Assembly: GCF_003672135.1 (NCBI RefSeq)
Contig: NC_039515.1
Location: 9,176,001-9,240,000 of the forward strand
Direction of reading: 5' to 3'
DNA from: Ooceraea biroi
Lineage: Eukaryota; Arthropoda; Insecta; Hymenoptera; Formicidae
DNA length: 64,000 bases
Shown here: piece by piece, positions 1-13,887 of the stretch
How the letters are laid out: the number at the start of each line of letters is the position of its first letter
How positions within the stretch are numbered: the first letter of the stretch is position 1
The notes under the pieces: model-generated
Database searches by the model: none
What the model was told of the DNA's origin: nothing
Seen by the model: the letters and a program-made list of their open reading frames with translations, nothing else
Position numbers and translations under genes: made by a program

Positions 1-359
1 CGCGCGGGGAAGACTTGTTTGCGACACGAGCGAGCGCCCCGCACTTCGCATCGTGCTTCCGTACAAAGTGCTTTTTGCGCGATTAGTCGTGATCGCGGTA
101 ATCGCACCAAGTACCGATACGCGTGCTCGGAACGAGATCGACGCATCCCTCGCTGATCGATTTTCCTCGCTGTTCTCCGCGAAATTCCGCGAGTCGCCAA
201 TTGCCGTCTCCGTTGACGCAGTCGACCCGATTATCGAGCTATTTCGTTCCCGTGGAGAGCCATCCCCGGATTTTTCGTTCTTTCACTCGCGAGATTCCGC
301 CTCGCGCATTTCGCGAATGGCCGATCGCTATTAAACGGAACGAAACAGTGCCGCGGAGA

Positions 360-364
<5 letters not shown>

Positions 365-393
<29 letters not shown>
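365..393. repeat. (GA)n microsatellite
   Basis: A run of uninterrupted AG dinucleotides, followed by a looser purine-rich stretch with GAGA-containing words to about 545. Such tracts can bind GAGA-factor-type proteins in insects, but nothing here proves a regulatory role. Confidence 0.9.
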
Positions 394-397
<4 letters not shown>

Positions 398-1284
398 CGC
401 ACGAGAAAAAATGGGAGAATGAAACGAGCGAGAAACGGCAGCAAACTCACCGAGGGAGACGACGCGAGATTGAACGAATGAACGAGAGAGAAAGAGGAAG
501 AGGAACAGCAGGGAGGAGCGGGGCAGAGAGGGAGAGAGAGAAAGCTCGCGCATCGTGCCGGCACTTAGGCCTGGCTTTTAATCTTCGAGCCTCGAGAAGA
601 GCTCTAATTAGAGCTGGCTCTAGTTCTAGCTACGAGAGCCCGGGCTCCGTTATAAGCAGGAGTTAGAGTAGGTACGTCGGGCGGGGGTGGACGGAGCGAA
701 GGAGAGGGGGAGCGGTATGTTTAGTTTTTAGCCGAGCGCGCAGTTACACGCGGTGCTAATTAAAATCTTGATTAATGCACGTGTCCATCAGGGCTGCCTC
801 TAATGAACTTTCACGTCGCCTGCACTCTTAAGTCTGCACGAAACCGTGATCGTCCCTCCCACCCTCCTTCCTGCCCTTTCGCCTCGCCGCGCCGCGCCCG
901 GGATATCGTCGTAATCGTTCGAACGAAAGATCGCGGGAACGCGCGCCCGCGATTCCGATCCCGACGAATGCGCGGTCGAAGTTTTCGCTTCGGAACGGTA
1001 ATAACTTGAAACACGTACACGGTCGCAAATTCGCCTTAACTTCCGGTAATCGTCGCGCATTAGCGTTCACGTGGATACATAAAATCAAAAGTTTCCTTTA
1101 TTTCGTAATTTTCGAATGGTGAGTTTAAATGGAATGCAAATATGACGGCTCGACATAAAGTTTAATTACGTACTACTGCAAAAAGCAGGAGCTAACACGG
1201 CAATTAAAAAAATATTAAACCGCTCGTTCGGTCTCGCGATATCGCTCTTCCTCTCTCTGTTCCGCTCTCCTGCTCTCTTTTTCC

Positions 1285-1308
<24 letters not shown>
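1285..1308. repeat. (CT)n microsatellite in a pyrimidine-rich tract
   Basis: An uninterrupted CT run inside a roughly 100-bp pyrimidine-rich stretch (1243-1342). No open reading frame with protein-like composition overlaps it. Confidence 0.85.
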
Positions 1309-1315
<7 letters not shown>

Positions 1316-2804
1316 CCTCTCGCTCTCTCTTTTTCTCTCTCTGAGTCTTTAGGCTTATTCCGCGGGCTTTTTTGAGCGGAAAATAATCGCTCGGAATGGC
1401 TTTTACCAGCTAACTCGCGAACAAATATTGTGAGTACGCAGGCGGAATACAAATTCATTATCCGATTCATTGCACTTCATAGGATAGTTGTTTGTAACGC
1501 TCAAGTGATAGGTGAGCGCGAGAGCTTTAGATGCATCGAACAAACGAATGCAAAACTCGCCGCCAAAGTCCTGATTTACATACGCCGCTTGGATTAATGG
1601 AGTTGCAGAGAAAAGAACTTTTTTTTAAGAAATCCTCTCCTGGTAGTTAATGCGCGAGATGCTATTCAACATTTGATAATTTCCCTGTTAACGCGACGTC
1701 GATTAAGCCACGACTTGTACAAGCAATCAGCACTTTTACACGACAATTCGAATATTTATAGAGTATTGTGTACTTGACGCGTTTTGCACGAATGACAAGA
1801 GAATTAAACACAACGATTGATACTATCGATATTTATGACTCATCTGGGATTAGAAACTTTTTATAAACTTTATCTTTACGAACCTTTAAGAATCTTTACG
1901 AAACCGTTTTGTCTCGCAACTGTTTGTAAATGAAAGGGTGATGCATTCGCGAGTGCATCGCTTGTTGTAACGGGATAAATAAATCTCCGCGATGTCTTTG
2001 ACGCTTTCGGGAGGAGGCGAAACGGAGAGAGAAACGGGGGAGAAATTAGGTAGAGAGAGGACCAAACAGAACAGAATCCATTTATTTAGCTTAACCGCGC
2101 CACCGCGAACGGTGCATTAACCGATTGGAAGAGCGATTAAGAGCGGCCATTCTTTTTCATTCGGTAGATCGAAAGGTCTCTAACGACGAGGCGTTATTTA
2201 TCGGCCGTTCCAGCGACACTTGGCGCTTTTAATCGCCGGGCGTCCGCTCGCTCGCTCGCTTGCAGTCCGCCGTACGCGTCTCATTCGATCGAGCTCGGTT
2301 TTATGCTCATCTCTTCCGCAAGTTATTCTACACGAGAGGAAGACGGAGATATCAAAAAGTTCGCCACACGCATATTACAAAATTTCTCGAAATCCAGCTG
2401 ATTTCGAAATTGAATGCTTGAATGATTTCTGAATTTAGAACTTTGGATGACTCTCGTTCTATGATTCGGATTACGTGTAGCAGCAGCAGCTGTCGATCCG
2501 ACCTCCAGTTGTCTCAAAATGGATTCACGTTGATCTCGAAGCATTTTGGCCAATAAATCGCCTACTTTCGAGACAAGGAAGTTTCAATGAGAAAGGGAGA
2601 AGGGGGAAGGAGAGCGAAAGTTAGCTTTAATTTGCTCTTATTGCCGCGAGTAGGATAGCGCTCTACGAGTGTAGCGTTGCTTATCTCTCTCGCACTCTTT
2701 CTCCCATTCGGAGATGAAGTTACTCAAGTTACTCAGGAGCGGCGGGTTCTTCGCATCCGGTCTTCGGACGGCCCGTATCAGAAATTAGGAAATGACCGGA
2801 TACA

Positions 2805-2920
2805 CCTCTCTCTCTCTTTCGTCCGTCTTCTCACTCTCTCTCTTCATCTTGATTCCTCTCTTTCTCTTTCTCTAGCCTTACTTCTTATCCTCTCTCTCCT
2901 CCTCTTTCTCTCTCTTATTT
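2805..2920. repeat. CT-rich low-complexity tract
   Basis: Imperfect CT/CTT repeats run for about 115 bp. The Ser/Leu-rich frame across it is a product of the repeat, not a gene. Confidence 0.8.
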
Positions 2921-5900
2921 AGCGCAGTTGCAATAAGGGTAGTAGCTGGCTCTGTCCAGTTTCCACCTCAACTCCGCACATCTCCCCCCTTCCCACCTCT
3001 CTCGCTCTCCTCTTTCGACTCCCGCTTCCTTCTCGATGGGAGCGAGCTGGAGACCGCGTGGGAGGAGAGGGAGGGAAGGCTCGGATTCAATTATCCGATA
3101 TTAAACTGCCCCTAACCACGTTCGTGTCGACCCCTTTGGCTGTGTGAGTTCAAATGGTTGTTGCTAACCCCCCTAGAAGTATTAGATTGAATGGACTTGG
3201 TGTTGTACTTGCTGTTACCCGCCGGAGATACGCCTAAAGGTGGTCGTTATAGGATAGCACTGGATCTTCGCGTATATCGCTGCTCTCTCTCCCTTGCGCT
3301 CTTTCTCTTTTTTTCATTTTCTTTCCACCGGCCGACTCGTTTTCCCGCGCCGTCTTGATTTGTTATCGCCAAGAGGGATAGACACGTTTGCAAAAATTGG
3401 ATCTCGTTCCAGATGACGTATCACTCCTTGCAGCTTGATAATAATTGGTGACGGTCTCTCGTCCTTTTTCGGAAACGAGGTATCTCTTTTACTTCCGCGC
3501 GCACTCAAATCGGAACCAAACCGCGAACGCCAATAACGAAACTTAATTAACTATAATAAAAGTGACAAAGATCAAATGTGAAATCCCACGTCCGCATACT
3601 TTCCCGCGTTGCTTTTTAATTTTCACGATGAGTAAAAATTCGCACCGTCGATTTCCCGTGCCAAACAAAACGTTCATTTCGCGCAAATAATAATAGCGCC
3701 GTTACGATCGCGCTCAATGCGAAAATAAGAACGCGAAACTCAAAACGCGGCCCCGATTGTTTTTGCACATGGGATCATTTTTTATTAATCGAACCGGCGC
3801 ATTTTGCAGTTTTAATCTACCTTGTATTTTAATATCGCATATCGTCGTTGCTTTCTGGACTTGTAAACACAAGCCCCCGCCCTGTGTCACGAGCAACTTC
3901 GTCCCTCTCCCGCTGCTCAATGGCGGGAGGGCAAATACGGACGTCGGGCAGCCAGTAGTACTGAATAAATATAAACGATAACCAATAGTACCTGTAAAAT
4001 TAATAATAATCATGATCGTATACCGTGCTTCCTCGTCCTTGCACCCCTCTCGCCGCGTCCTCGCCCCGCACTGACCATCAATCACATCAAAAATTCTGCG
4101 ACCGGTCGATAAAACGCCGCCGTCCGCACCAGCCGGAAACCCTCTCTCATTCCGATGAGTTTGTAATTAAAAAATTAATTAAACGAAATCCCAATCGGCA
4201 TGCTGATTTTTTGCCGTGTATGGTCGCCGTCATTGTGTACACTCGCGCTGCATATCGCTGGGTCATTATGGCGGCCGGATTTTAACCGTTCGTCCCTCTT
4301 CAGGCACCCTCTCGCCCTTCGCCGCGCCGCATCCAACCCGCCAGCGCTCGTTCATCCGATATACATGCATAATTGCCTATGGTCGATTTATTTGTCTCCC
4401 CCGTGGTCCTCTTCTCCTTCCTCTCTCATTCCTACTTGCGCACGAGCTACCATGATTCGGATAACATTTTTCCTGCCCGATACTTCATCCCCGTATCGTA
4501 GAGAAGTCGAGTATTCAACGGTTCACACGTGCTCCTTGCGCCCGTTCCGTCCCCTTCCTCCACCTCACCCTGCCACCCCTCTCTTCGCGCGTACATTGCT
4601 TCGTTAAAGGGTTCTTTCTTCTCGCTCGTAAAGCCAGTAAATTTCGCGCCGCACCGAGAGAGGGGTCGGGGCGAAATGACCAATCCGCCGTCCCGAAGGG
4701 CCAAGAGAGATTTGAGAATCGCGTGAAATTAAATAACTTCTACGGGGGAGCTCGACGACGGCCGAATTTATATCGGCCGAAATAAATTGTGTCCACCGGC
4801 CACATTCCGACCGGCACTATTTTAACTATGCGCAGTGGCCCGACTTATTCTACCAGAAGAACAAAAAAAAACCTCGGCACGGGGAGGGAACTCGGACCCT
4901 GAAAAAGGGAGGACGAGACGCGCGAGTTTATATCGAGCCATTTGCAGCGCGACTCGACGGCACGAATTGTTGGTGCGATTTAATTTGATTCCGCTTAATT
5001 GGGGGGTTAACAGTTTGTTTAACAACTTGATAGATTAGCCCAATACATTTGCGTGCAACGATAAAATACGGCAGTAGATCGCAGTCTCCTAAATAGTAAA
5101 AATGCGTATTCTCGACGAGAAGAGAATCCAGATTAAATGTAACGCGAAGAGTTTCCTGTTTATAAAGAATGGAACGAGTCCCATAAGTCTCAAATAGATG
5201 GCTTTTACGATGATACGCGCGAAGATATCGAGTGCGTTTTATAGGAAAGCGTTTAGGACATAGTCGAAAATCATGGGACGAAAAAAGGGGGTGACGGTGG
5301 GAAAGAAAGAACGATCGACAGCTACGAGAAGGTGGCGACGGAGGCAAGGAAAAGAGAGGCTCTCTTTTATTAAACGAAAAATTGGATCGTGCTTGTCGGA
5401 ATGCAATATTTCGACGGATTCATTTGGTGGAAACATTTCTTCCTCGGGAAAAAATTCAATCAAATCCAGAAGGTGAGAGGCGCCGCGCGGAGACGGCGGG
5501 GTAGAGATGTAGGAGGTAGCGGGGTGCAAACACGCAAACGGCGGTTGGGAAGTAAGATAGACAGAGAAACGGGTACGGAGAGTTGCCCCGGATATCGAAA
5601 TAAAATATTCGCAAAATAAGATTTCCTCCGTGTTATAAACCAAAAGGTGGCATCCTCGGCTGGACATTAATAAAAACCGAGCGTGCGATCGACCGTTCGC
5701 CGGATTTGCAAGTTTCTCGTGGGAAGCGGGAATCGCGTAGGGATCTTGACAATACGTTCCTTCATCGTTGATTCCTAGCCTCCCTGAGAGGCAAGTCGCA
5801 ATCTGTACATAATAATAACGCGAAAGTGTACAAGGAAAGCGTAACGGCGCTTTTCCCTGTGAAAGAGGAAGACCTGGTCTTGGGTAAGACAGATGCCTGC

Positions 5901-7525
5901 AGTATCAACGTAAGAATACTACTGGGTCACGTTTTCATCAAGACGAAGCAGGGGCGGATGCTGCAGGCCATTGTTTTTCGACACACTTTCTCTCACCCTC
6001 GCCCTCGCGAAGACAATGCGTGCCCGCTCCTTTAACTCTTCCATCCCCTCGGCGACGTTCCTCCCACCTCCCTCATTAAGTAAATCACCATCGTCGCGCG
6101 ACTCGTTCCCGGAGCCAAAGTGAAAATTCCCCCATGGACCGGGCGGAGTGAGAGCCACCCCCGGCTACGCCGAAGGGATGCCCTTGGCCCTTTGTGCAGC
6201 CGGAAATCCGAACCGGAGAGATTAAAACATTGAGATACGCGAGAGTGACGCCTTTTTCGTTGCGTGCGAACGTAACACAGGTTGTTTCCGCTCGCTGATG
6301 TTCTTTGAGCTGAGAGATGCGCCAGGACACATTTGTCACATTACAACGTGACGCGATCGTCGCGAGGTGCAAGGTACAGGTACCAGCGTAATCCGAATAC
6401 CTTGCAATCCGAGATGTGGCGAAACGGTTAGGTATAAAGTTCCGAGAGTGCGCGAAAATCGTGAGATCGAATCGGAGTCCCTACGCTGTTCCGAGATAAG
6501 AATTACCTCATAAGGACACGAAAAAATCTGTGCGTTCACACATCACGCCTGCCATGCATCATTTAACGTCTATCCTCGCATTACGACTACGGACGTATCC
6601 AATTATGAGCCAACTCATGGATCGCGTTACATTCGTACACAACGAATACGGACGAAAGTAAGGAGGCAATAAGATGGACGAGAAAGAAATTAGCTTATGG
6701 ATAAGAAACACGCGCGAGTAGCAAAAGTCCCGTCTCTCTCGGAGTCCCGGCGCCAACTAGCACGGATCAATTTGCTCTTTGATTTATGCTGCTTTGAGAA
6801 TCCCCTTCTCCATGGTCCCGTCTTCTCGTCGCAATTTACGACATGTCGCGGTAGCATGTTGCACGACTTGGAGATTAACGTCAGAGGGTCTTCATTCATC
6901 ACACGTAATCGTATTCCCGGATTTTTTTACGCTGGCTTGTTCGGCGTGCGGAACTTTTCTAGAATTTTTCTACCCTTAATCAACCAATATCGTTAAATCG
7001 ATGCTTCTAGGTGAGCAAACGTATCGCGGTGTATTTTGGCCTTTAAACCCTCGACCGAAGCCCCCACAGGGCGCGTACAGGGCGCGCGAGTCAGAGACGC
7101 GTAGGGTCGTGCAGGTACTCGCGTACATGTGTGATTTTACGTGCAACGTTTACGCGCGCGTGTAGGGCCGAGAGGGTTGACTGGCCCCCCGGTCGATCAA
7201 TAGCACCCCCACGTTTGCGTCCCTGGGTGAATGCATGCGATAGGCACCCCATTGCTATGCCACCCCGAAAGCCACTTTATATTTTAGTGGGAATGTTCTA
7301 CAACCCTCCGAAAGACACTCTTGGAATCGCGGCGCGAGGTCGCGCGAGGTCGCGCGAGTGCGTGAGAGCGAGTGCGCGCGCATGAACGCATCTCTCCGCG
7401 CGCGCGGCGCGCGGTTCCGTGTCGCCCAAGGTCGCTCCCTCCCGCATCCCAACCTTTCTCGGCGTATTTAATTCCGCTAATTAACGTGCACGCGCGCTCC
7501 CGCGAACGCTCGGTGACTCAGTACT

Positions 7526-7552
7526 CGAGGAACCCGAGGAACCCGAGGAACC
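7526..7552. repeat. 9-bp tandem repeat, three copies
   Basis: Three perfect adjacent copies of CGAGGAACC. It lies about 150 bp downstream of a CGCG-rich stretch containing repeats of GCGCGAGGTC (7332-7360). No gene overlaps it. Confidence 0.8.
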
Positions 7553-8927
7553 GCTCGATAGTCGCGATGCAACGCATACGTATCGAGCTTGTTTTATCGT
7601 GCAGGGCTCATGGCAACAAGATCGAAGATTATGCGCGGTTAACCGAAAAAGGTGCGCGCCGAAAGCGGCGGGCTGCTGCCGGTTCTTTACGTAATCCGCC
7701 TTCGATTTCTCCATGTAATTTTATTTTAATTAGCATTGCACACGGCACCGAAATTACGCTATTGCGTTCTGCGCAACGATGAAATTTAATAGAACCGCGC
7801 AACAGGGAGACTCGGCAGAACGTGAGAAATACAAAAGTGCAGTCACGGAGCTTTGTAGATCGCTTGAGCCTCGCGGTCTGCAACATCTTCGTTGCCATTC
7901 AAGGATACACGCGTGTACACGTACGTATCCTCGAGGTAGTACGTGGGTGTACGCGTACATGCACGTAGACCTCGCCGCGAGATGCGATAATATTTCAGGT
8001 AATCGATATAACATTCTTAGAAGGTACTCGGAGCCCGATGCGTCCATTTAACCGCATCGATTGTCGACGCGATCGTGAAGAGGTTGCAGCTCGCTACGTG
8101 CAGGCTTACCCCTTTAAATGACTTAGCAGACAATTTGCCCATTAACTCGGGCAACCTCTATCCGTAATGGAAGCCATTGTTCGACCTATCTTGTCAGTAA
8201 TACACGCCGTGGCAACGTATGCGTTCACGTCGCGTGCATGTATTACAGGTAGCTGCCGTATGCACGCGTTGGGGACGTCGAGACGCTCGTGATATCGGGT
8301 AGACCATATTGTGCGTCAAGATGAGATCGTTCTATTAGGATTACATTAATTAATCTAATATATTACGCTCGATAGTCTCTTAGAAACTTCACCGGACGCA
8401 TTTATCGTGCTCGCGACGTATTTTCCCGACGTTTTTCAAAATTAACGAAATCGCGTACTGATTATTATGCAATCACGACGCGCAAGACTTATTGATTCGA
8501 CCGAAGAACGTTCATCTCGTAAATGGATGCTGATATCCGATTTTAGTCAAACTATTCGAGACTCGCGGTAAATTACGTCCCTTCAAGTTGAATGTCTAAA
8601 AGAAACTGATGATGAAGGAACACGTATTTCTATCTTAATTTAAATGGGAATAAAAAAAATAATGAGAGGAAGAAGTATTATGAGAAGTTATCTCCTTATC
8701 CGTTTAAGGCCGAGACCGCTTTCGTCGGGAAATGTCTAAATTAATGATGCGCCTTTTTAACACACAACGTACTGTTACTTGCACGTTAGTGAGTCTGAGG
8801 TGCCACCAGTGGCGCGTGTGGCGCGAAAACGTCCTGTTGCGATTAGGCCAGCAACTGCAGCAGGAGGTGGCACAGGACTAACAATGAGCTAGCCGATGGC
8901 GCCGTAGGAACCGGAGTGTGGGAGAGA

Positions 8928-8935
<8 letters not shown>

Positions 8936-8976
<41 letters not shown>
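8936..8976. repeat. (GA)n microsatellite
   Basis: About 20 uninterrupted AG units, the longest GA run in the window, in otherwise unique non-coding DNA. Confidence 0.95.
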
Positions 8977-8979
<3 letters not shown>

Positions 8980-11278
8980 CACCACCCTGAGGGAAGGAAG
9001 AGAACGAGAGAAACCAAGAACGTGCAGTATCCTTAAATCATCATTAAAAAGAAAGATCAAAACCACTTTTCAAGGGCCGGGAAAACATTTTTTATCGAAC
9101 TAATTTAAACATCGCAGTCTCTATTTATCCAATTATCTAGAAAATTCGTGAAAGTGATTCTCGATTTAATTAATTTTCGTGTGTCACGGTCAGACTTAAA
9201 TGAACGATCTATTCTAAATTAACGATCGATACTACTTGTTAGACTCTTTTAACAGACTCTTTTTCGAATTTTACCTGTTTGTGCATTTAAGACTTGTTAG
9301 GTCGCCTCGTTGCGCTCCGACTTACGTACGGAAACAATTTCTTTGTGCCACGGGAGGTTTGGACAAAACGGCTTAAGAATGTAATTGAATGTGGTAGGAA
9401 AACTGTGCGGGACTTTGATTTTCGATCGTTCTGACCGAAACGTCCGGCAAGGAAAAGGGTCGTTGGGAAGTTCGCGAATCAAGATTCTTCGCGCAGCGTT
9501 TATTGGATCGTGACAAGAGAGGAGAGATACGGGCAAAGGAAGAGAGAGAGAGAGAGAAAAGCATCCAGAGAGAGGCAGAGGGCACTGGCACTCTATAAGA
9601 GAGGAGCTCTCATTAAAAGTCGAGTATTAATATTTTAACGGACGCTCGTCACTTAAACTTCGTTGCGGTGCCCAACCGGCCTTTCGTACCTCAGAAAATG
9701 CCTTCGCGTACACATTCTGAACTTGGCATGCCGATGATCTCTAAGCTTCGACAGAAAGCGAACACTTACGACGAAGCTGCCTTGCCAAAAACCAAATTTT
9801 GTATCTCTTATCGAGCCGCATGGGAGCAGTACAAAAATTCAACGAAATACAACACAATATCCGACTTAAATTCTGCAAGCAATGAAAAAAATATTGCCGA
9901 CTAGAAATGCCTAATATTTTACAGATTCTTTCTACTCATCGACCGTTGTATTTCGACCCCTGTCTCGCATAAAAAGCGCTCGTATCAGTCGCAATGTTCC
10001 ACATACAGGATCGTGCACATGTACACGTATACAGATATTTCATTTGAGTAATGAAAAAGTTTCGACGAACGCGGACGTTGCACATGACAGAGTTAATTGC
10101 TTGGATACTCGTTCCTCCTCTCGCGAAAGCAGCTTGCGCTTGTCCAACGTCCAGTTTCGAATAACAGATACCGCCATTCTTGCGGCGGTTGAGCGCCCCT
10201 GCACCCTCTCCATATTACATCCGGGATTAATATTAAATTTCACACGATGATTGCAATTTCATTACCCTCCCACCAAGCTGGCCGGCCGGCTTCTTCTACT
10301 GTCGCCGTTCGTGCAGCCGTGTAATAAATTGCCCCCTTGCAAAAATCGCGATTCAAATTGCCGTACCTGAACGAACGGCCGGTGGGACTTGCAGGTGTCT
10401 ATTGTTGCCGGCAGGATAGCGGGCGGATAGTTCCGCCCGATAACGATCTAAATGCAGTATCGAAGTAACGAGAGACGACATAATCAGTGATGTAATCTGT
10501 CCAAAAACTTATATCGTACGAGTGAGTGAACTTGAGTGCTCCGTATTACGGCACGTAAAACACCCCTACAGGCATTACGATGTAAAAGGAATGCGTAATA
10601 ATTACCTCAAATAATTTCCTGTACGTTACGAAAGATCAATTGTGATTTAAATTAATTTATTATGCATTCCACCCTCTACGCCATGCTAATTTATTATACA
10701 TTCAAAGTTCCGATGTAATATGTACACACGCCGGAGAGCGAAATCGTAACTGCGGGAAAAATGCTTTGATATCGCCAGTTATGATATTCCATCAGTATTT
10801 CAGCGGAACAACCTCGTGCTTGATTCGACGCATCACATTTTTTTTTAATTGTTTATCGCAAAATATCGAGGAATCCGAAGGGGGGGGGGGAGGGGAAACA
10901 TTTCGTGCGTAATATAAACGAAATTAGCGCTCGTCGTAATTAAAAGGGTCTTTAATTCAACATTTACGTGCGTTCTTTCACGCAGATCACTATCTTCTAT
11001 TTTTTAACAAATATCGACTAATAAAGAGTACATGATTCCTAGCTCAATGGAAATTTTTATTTTCACGTGCAGATATTTATTGAGTAAACATGCAAATACA
11101 TTTTTCACATTTTTTTCAACAAAAATGTTATTTTATTAACTAGATGTACCGTGTGCGGAATTAAATGGCGTTTAAATAACGTTTCTGCCCTCGATGTACA
11201 TAACTATCGAGTTGCAAGCACAAATGTGTAGATGCAAGTTAGAGATATTTTTTTATTGGCATTCTTTGTGGTACTCAC

Positions 11279-11380
11279 TCCGGCTCTCGCAGGATCCAGA
11301 TGATCCAGATGATCGAGCAGCACGGCCTGAGTGATCCTCGCCTTATGTCTCACTCGTGGACAGCGCTTTCGCGATTTAAC
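11279..11380 (-). other. candidate exon, strand uncertain
   Basis: On the minus strand an open frame of ordinary, non-repetitive codons (including CTG-CTC-GAT-CAT-CTG-GAT) runs into a good splice donor, GGA|GTGAGT, with the intron beginning at 11278. On the plus strand the same block is preceded by a pyrimidine-containing acceptor ending TCTCGCAG at 11292 and has a 45-codon open frame from the ATG at 11300 to the TGA at 11435-11437. Both frames cannot be assumed coding. I recognise neither peptide. It could be an isolated coding exon, a UTR exon or chance. Confidence 0.2.
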
Positions 11381-13852
11381 GGGTGCGATAACGCGCGAAA
11401 TAATTTAATACAACGAAATCAAGTAGGGTGTCCATGATAAGGACTGTGCTCTATCTCCTCGGCCCTTTAAATACTGCAGTTTCGAAGAGCAGAAGAAGAG
11501 ATGATTGATCAAGGAACTAGAAGCTAAATTTTATTCAAGCGATTATTCTTATTGCGATTAATTCTATTGTTGCCTTCGACAATTACGAATTTACTGATGA
11601 AGCGTGTCGAACAATCTTGCGATGCGACAAATCGTTCGGAAAGCACATTTTCTCAGTCAGAATCCCGAAGAGGCAAACGTCACGCGTTGTCTTTCAGATT
11701 GGCAAGTTTTGAGAATTGTTTGACAGTGCAAGCGGTATACGCACACACGTTTTCTACGAAAAGTAACACTCGTTCAGCCGAAAAAAAGAGAGACTAGGAC
11801 TCAAAGAATCTAATGTCAAAGTTCGTGCTCGATGATCGAGGATCGAGCACCTCGTGGTCGCGCGAGCACCGGCGACACACTCTCACGTGACTCCACGCGC
11901 TGCCCGCTCGTGGCTGACTGAAGGTGCGTACGTCTCGGGTGAGTTTCAAGTACGTTTAACTGCAACAGCGCGCAGCTTCAGGGCCGAGGAGCAGACCTGT
12001 CTGGCAATTTTTCGACGTTTACTCGACCGAAGATGTCGAGCCTGGTCAGCGCGTGCTGACGGAATTCGCGCCTGCTGCGGACGACCGTGCGGTCGGAGAG
12101 TCGCGAATCGACTGCGAGGAAGCGCGATAGGTCAGCGAGGCGCCATCTAGCGAGATCCACTGGCAAACTGAAGGCTTTTTAAGCATTGGGTTGGGGGTGG
12201 GGCAGGGGTAAGTCGCTGGGGTGTTCGAGCGGGATGCTGATGAGCATCTGAATTGTTCTCCTCTTGTGCGTGAATTTGAATGTGCGACCGATGGAAAAAT
12301 GATTCAAAACATTGCAACGTCTTTGTGAAACGATACAAGATTTCAACAGTGTCTTTGGACAACGAGTCTGTGGCAAACGGTGCGCGGGTACATTATTCTT
12401 GTCTCGCACCGTGAAGGTCCACGTTCGCGCCCCGGATTAATTTAATGGGGCATTCCTACAAAGTCATTCACTTGCACGCGGTGTCCCTAAAAACCACATT
12501 CGCCGCGTAATGATGGCAGTCAATGATTCAGCGGGTTACACCGACCGCGTCATCGTCCACTTGCAACTTCATCGGGGGCTTCATCAGCCGTCGCAAGAAC
12601 GCCGTCACCAGTTCGGCCCCGGTTGGCGGCGGGATAAGGCGATAAGTGACGTCACGTAGATGCATTAATAGATTCCATCGTGGGTGCAGGAACAGCAAGG
12701 AGGTGGAAGGGGTGACGGGGGGGGGCACGGGGATGGATGGGACACGAGGCCAAGCAGGTGAACGGGGTCGCCAATCGCGGCCAACATCGCGGACGGTGTT
12801 CCGTCTCGCTCCTCCCTGCTTTGCCTCGTGGAGGTGTGGTTTGCACCTGCGCTTGCGCCAGTCGCCCCGCCTCTCCGCACCTGCGGCTTTTCCTCGCTTC
12901 CGCGTACTCTTTCCGCGTCGCGGCATGCGGGAAATCGGCTAAGGAGACCTTACGTGAACCGCAGGAAATTGACGGACCAGCCAAGACCGTGCGATCCTGG
13001 CCAAATTCTCCCAATTTCCCCGTCGATAGGACTCGTTCGCGAGATACCTTGAACAGGGCCAACAAGAAGATCGAATACTAACTCCAACGGAGTCATTTGA
13101 CTTAAGTTCAGTAGCTTGTCAGTAAACAAGTTTAATCTATCTGCTTAATCTAGAGTAGGCTTAACCGACTCAATCGAGGCTAAGCTAAACCTAAGCTGCG
13201 TGTTTTAGCTGTTGAGAGCTGAATCTCCGTATTTTAACTAATTAGCAAGGGCTAGTACTTTAATTAATTTATCAAAATAATCAATAAATAACCAATCAAG
13301 TTGATTATCGTCAGATCTGCAAGAGAAGAAAGACTTGTATAGACGGAGAAACAACATTCGAAAGATTGTTGCAATGGAGGAAATTAATTAACCAGGAAGC
13401 CGCGTATGGCACTTTGATGTTCGACGGGCTTCCGGTAAGCCCACATAAGGTCCGAGGTAATCGACTTTGGCTCGTTCTAGCTATGCCCAACCTCTCGCGA
13501 GATTGGATTATTCGCCTCGGAAACGCGTCTCTTCGTTGTCATTCACGATCGTGTCAACTTTTCTCCGGCCTAACAATATTTAAGTCGCTACATTGACAAA
13601 ACGATCCATGTCTCTCGCTTTAAGAAATACAATTTTTCTGACTGTAATTGAAGTGGTATCGCGTGTACGTCAATGTTCTTCATTTGAGCGATCTGACGTG
13701 TTCGACGAGCGTAACCTTACTCTTTCGTCATATTTCGGGAAAGAATATAAAAAGAGACAGGTGTGAAACGTACAAAAAGGGAGAGAAAGGCAAGAAATGC
13801 TTCTTGGTAACACGCGATGACGAGTGCACCGATCTAATCTCTCGCTCTCTCA

Positions 13853-13887
13853 CCTCGCGTGGTTACCTCGCGTGGTTACCTCGCGTG
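13853..13887. repeat. 13-bp tandem repeat
   Basis: Two complete copies and one partial copy of CCTCGCGTGGTTA in direct tandem. Lone occurrence; no gene overlaps. Confidence 0.8.

Larger units (their letters stand above)
1..10250. other. gene-poor non-coding DNA
   Basis: No reading frame here looks like a known protein or can be joined into a multi-exon gene. Frames of 60-140 codons occur on both strands at once and are rich in Arg, Ser and Leu, as expected from CpG-rich non-coding DNA. The stretch holds purine/pyrimidine simple repeats at about 365-393, 1285-1308, 2805-2920 and 8936-8976, a 9-bp tandem repeat at 7526-7552 and an imperfect palindrome at 7903-7930. AT-rich islands with TTAATTAA-like motifs alternate with CG-rich islands. 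It could be intergenic or intronic to a gene that begins outside the window. Confidence 0.5.

Noticed and set aside
9668..9904. 78-codon plus frame with fairly protein-like composition
   Set aside because: No family recognised, no splice sites fitting it, and no conserved motif; kept only as a weak possibility.
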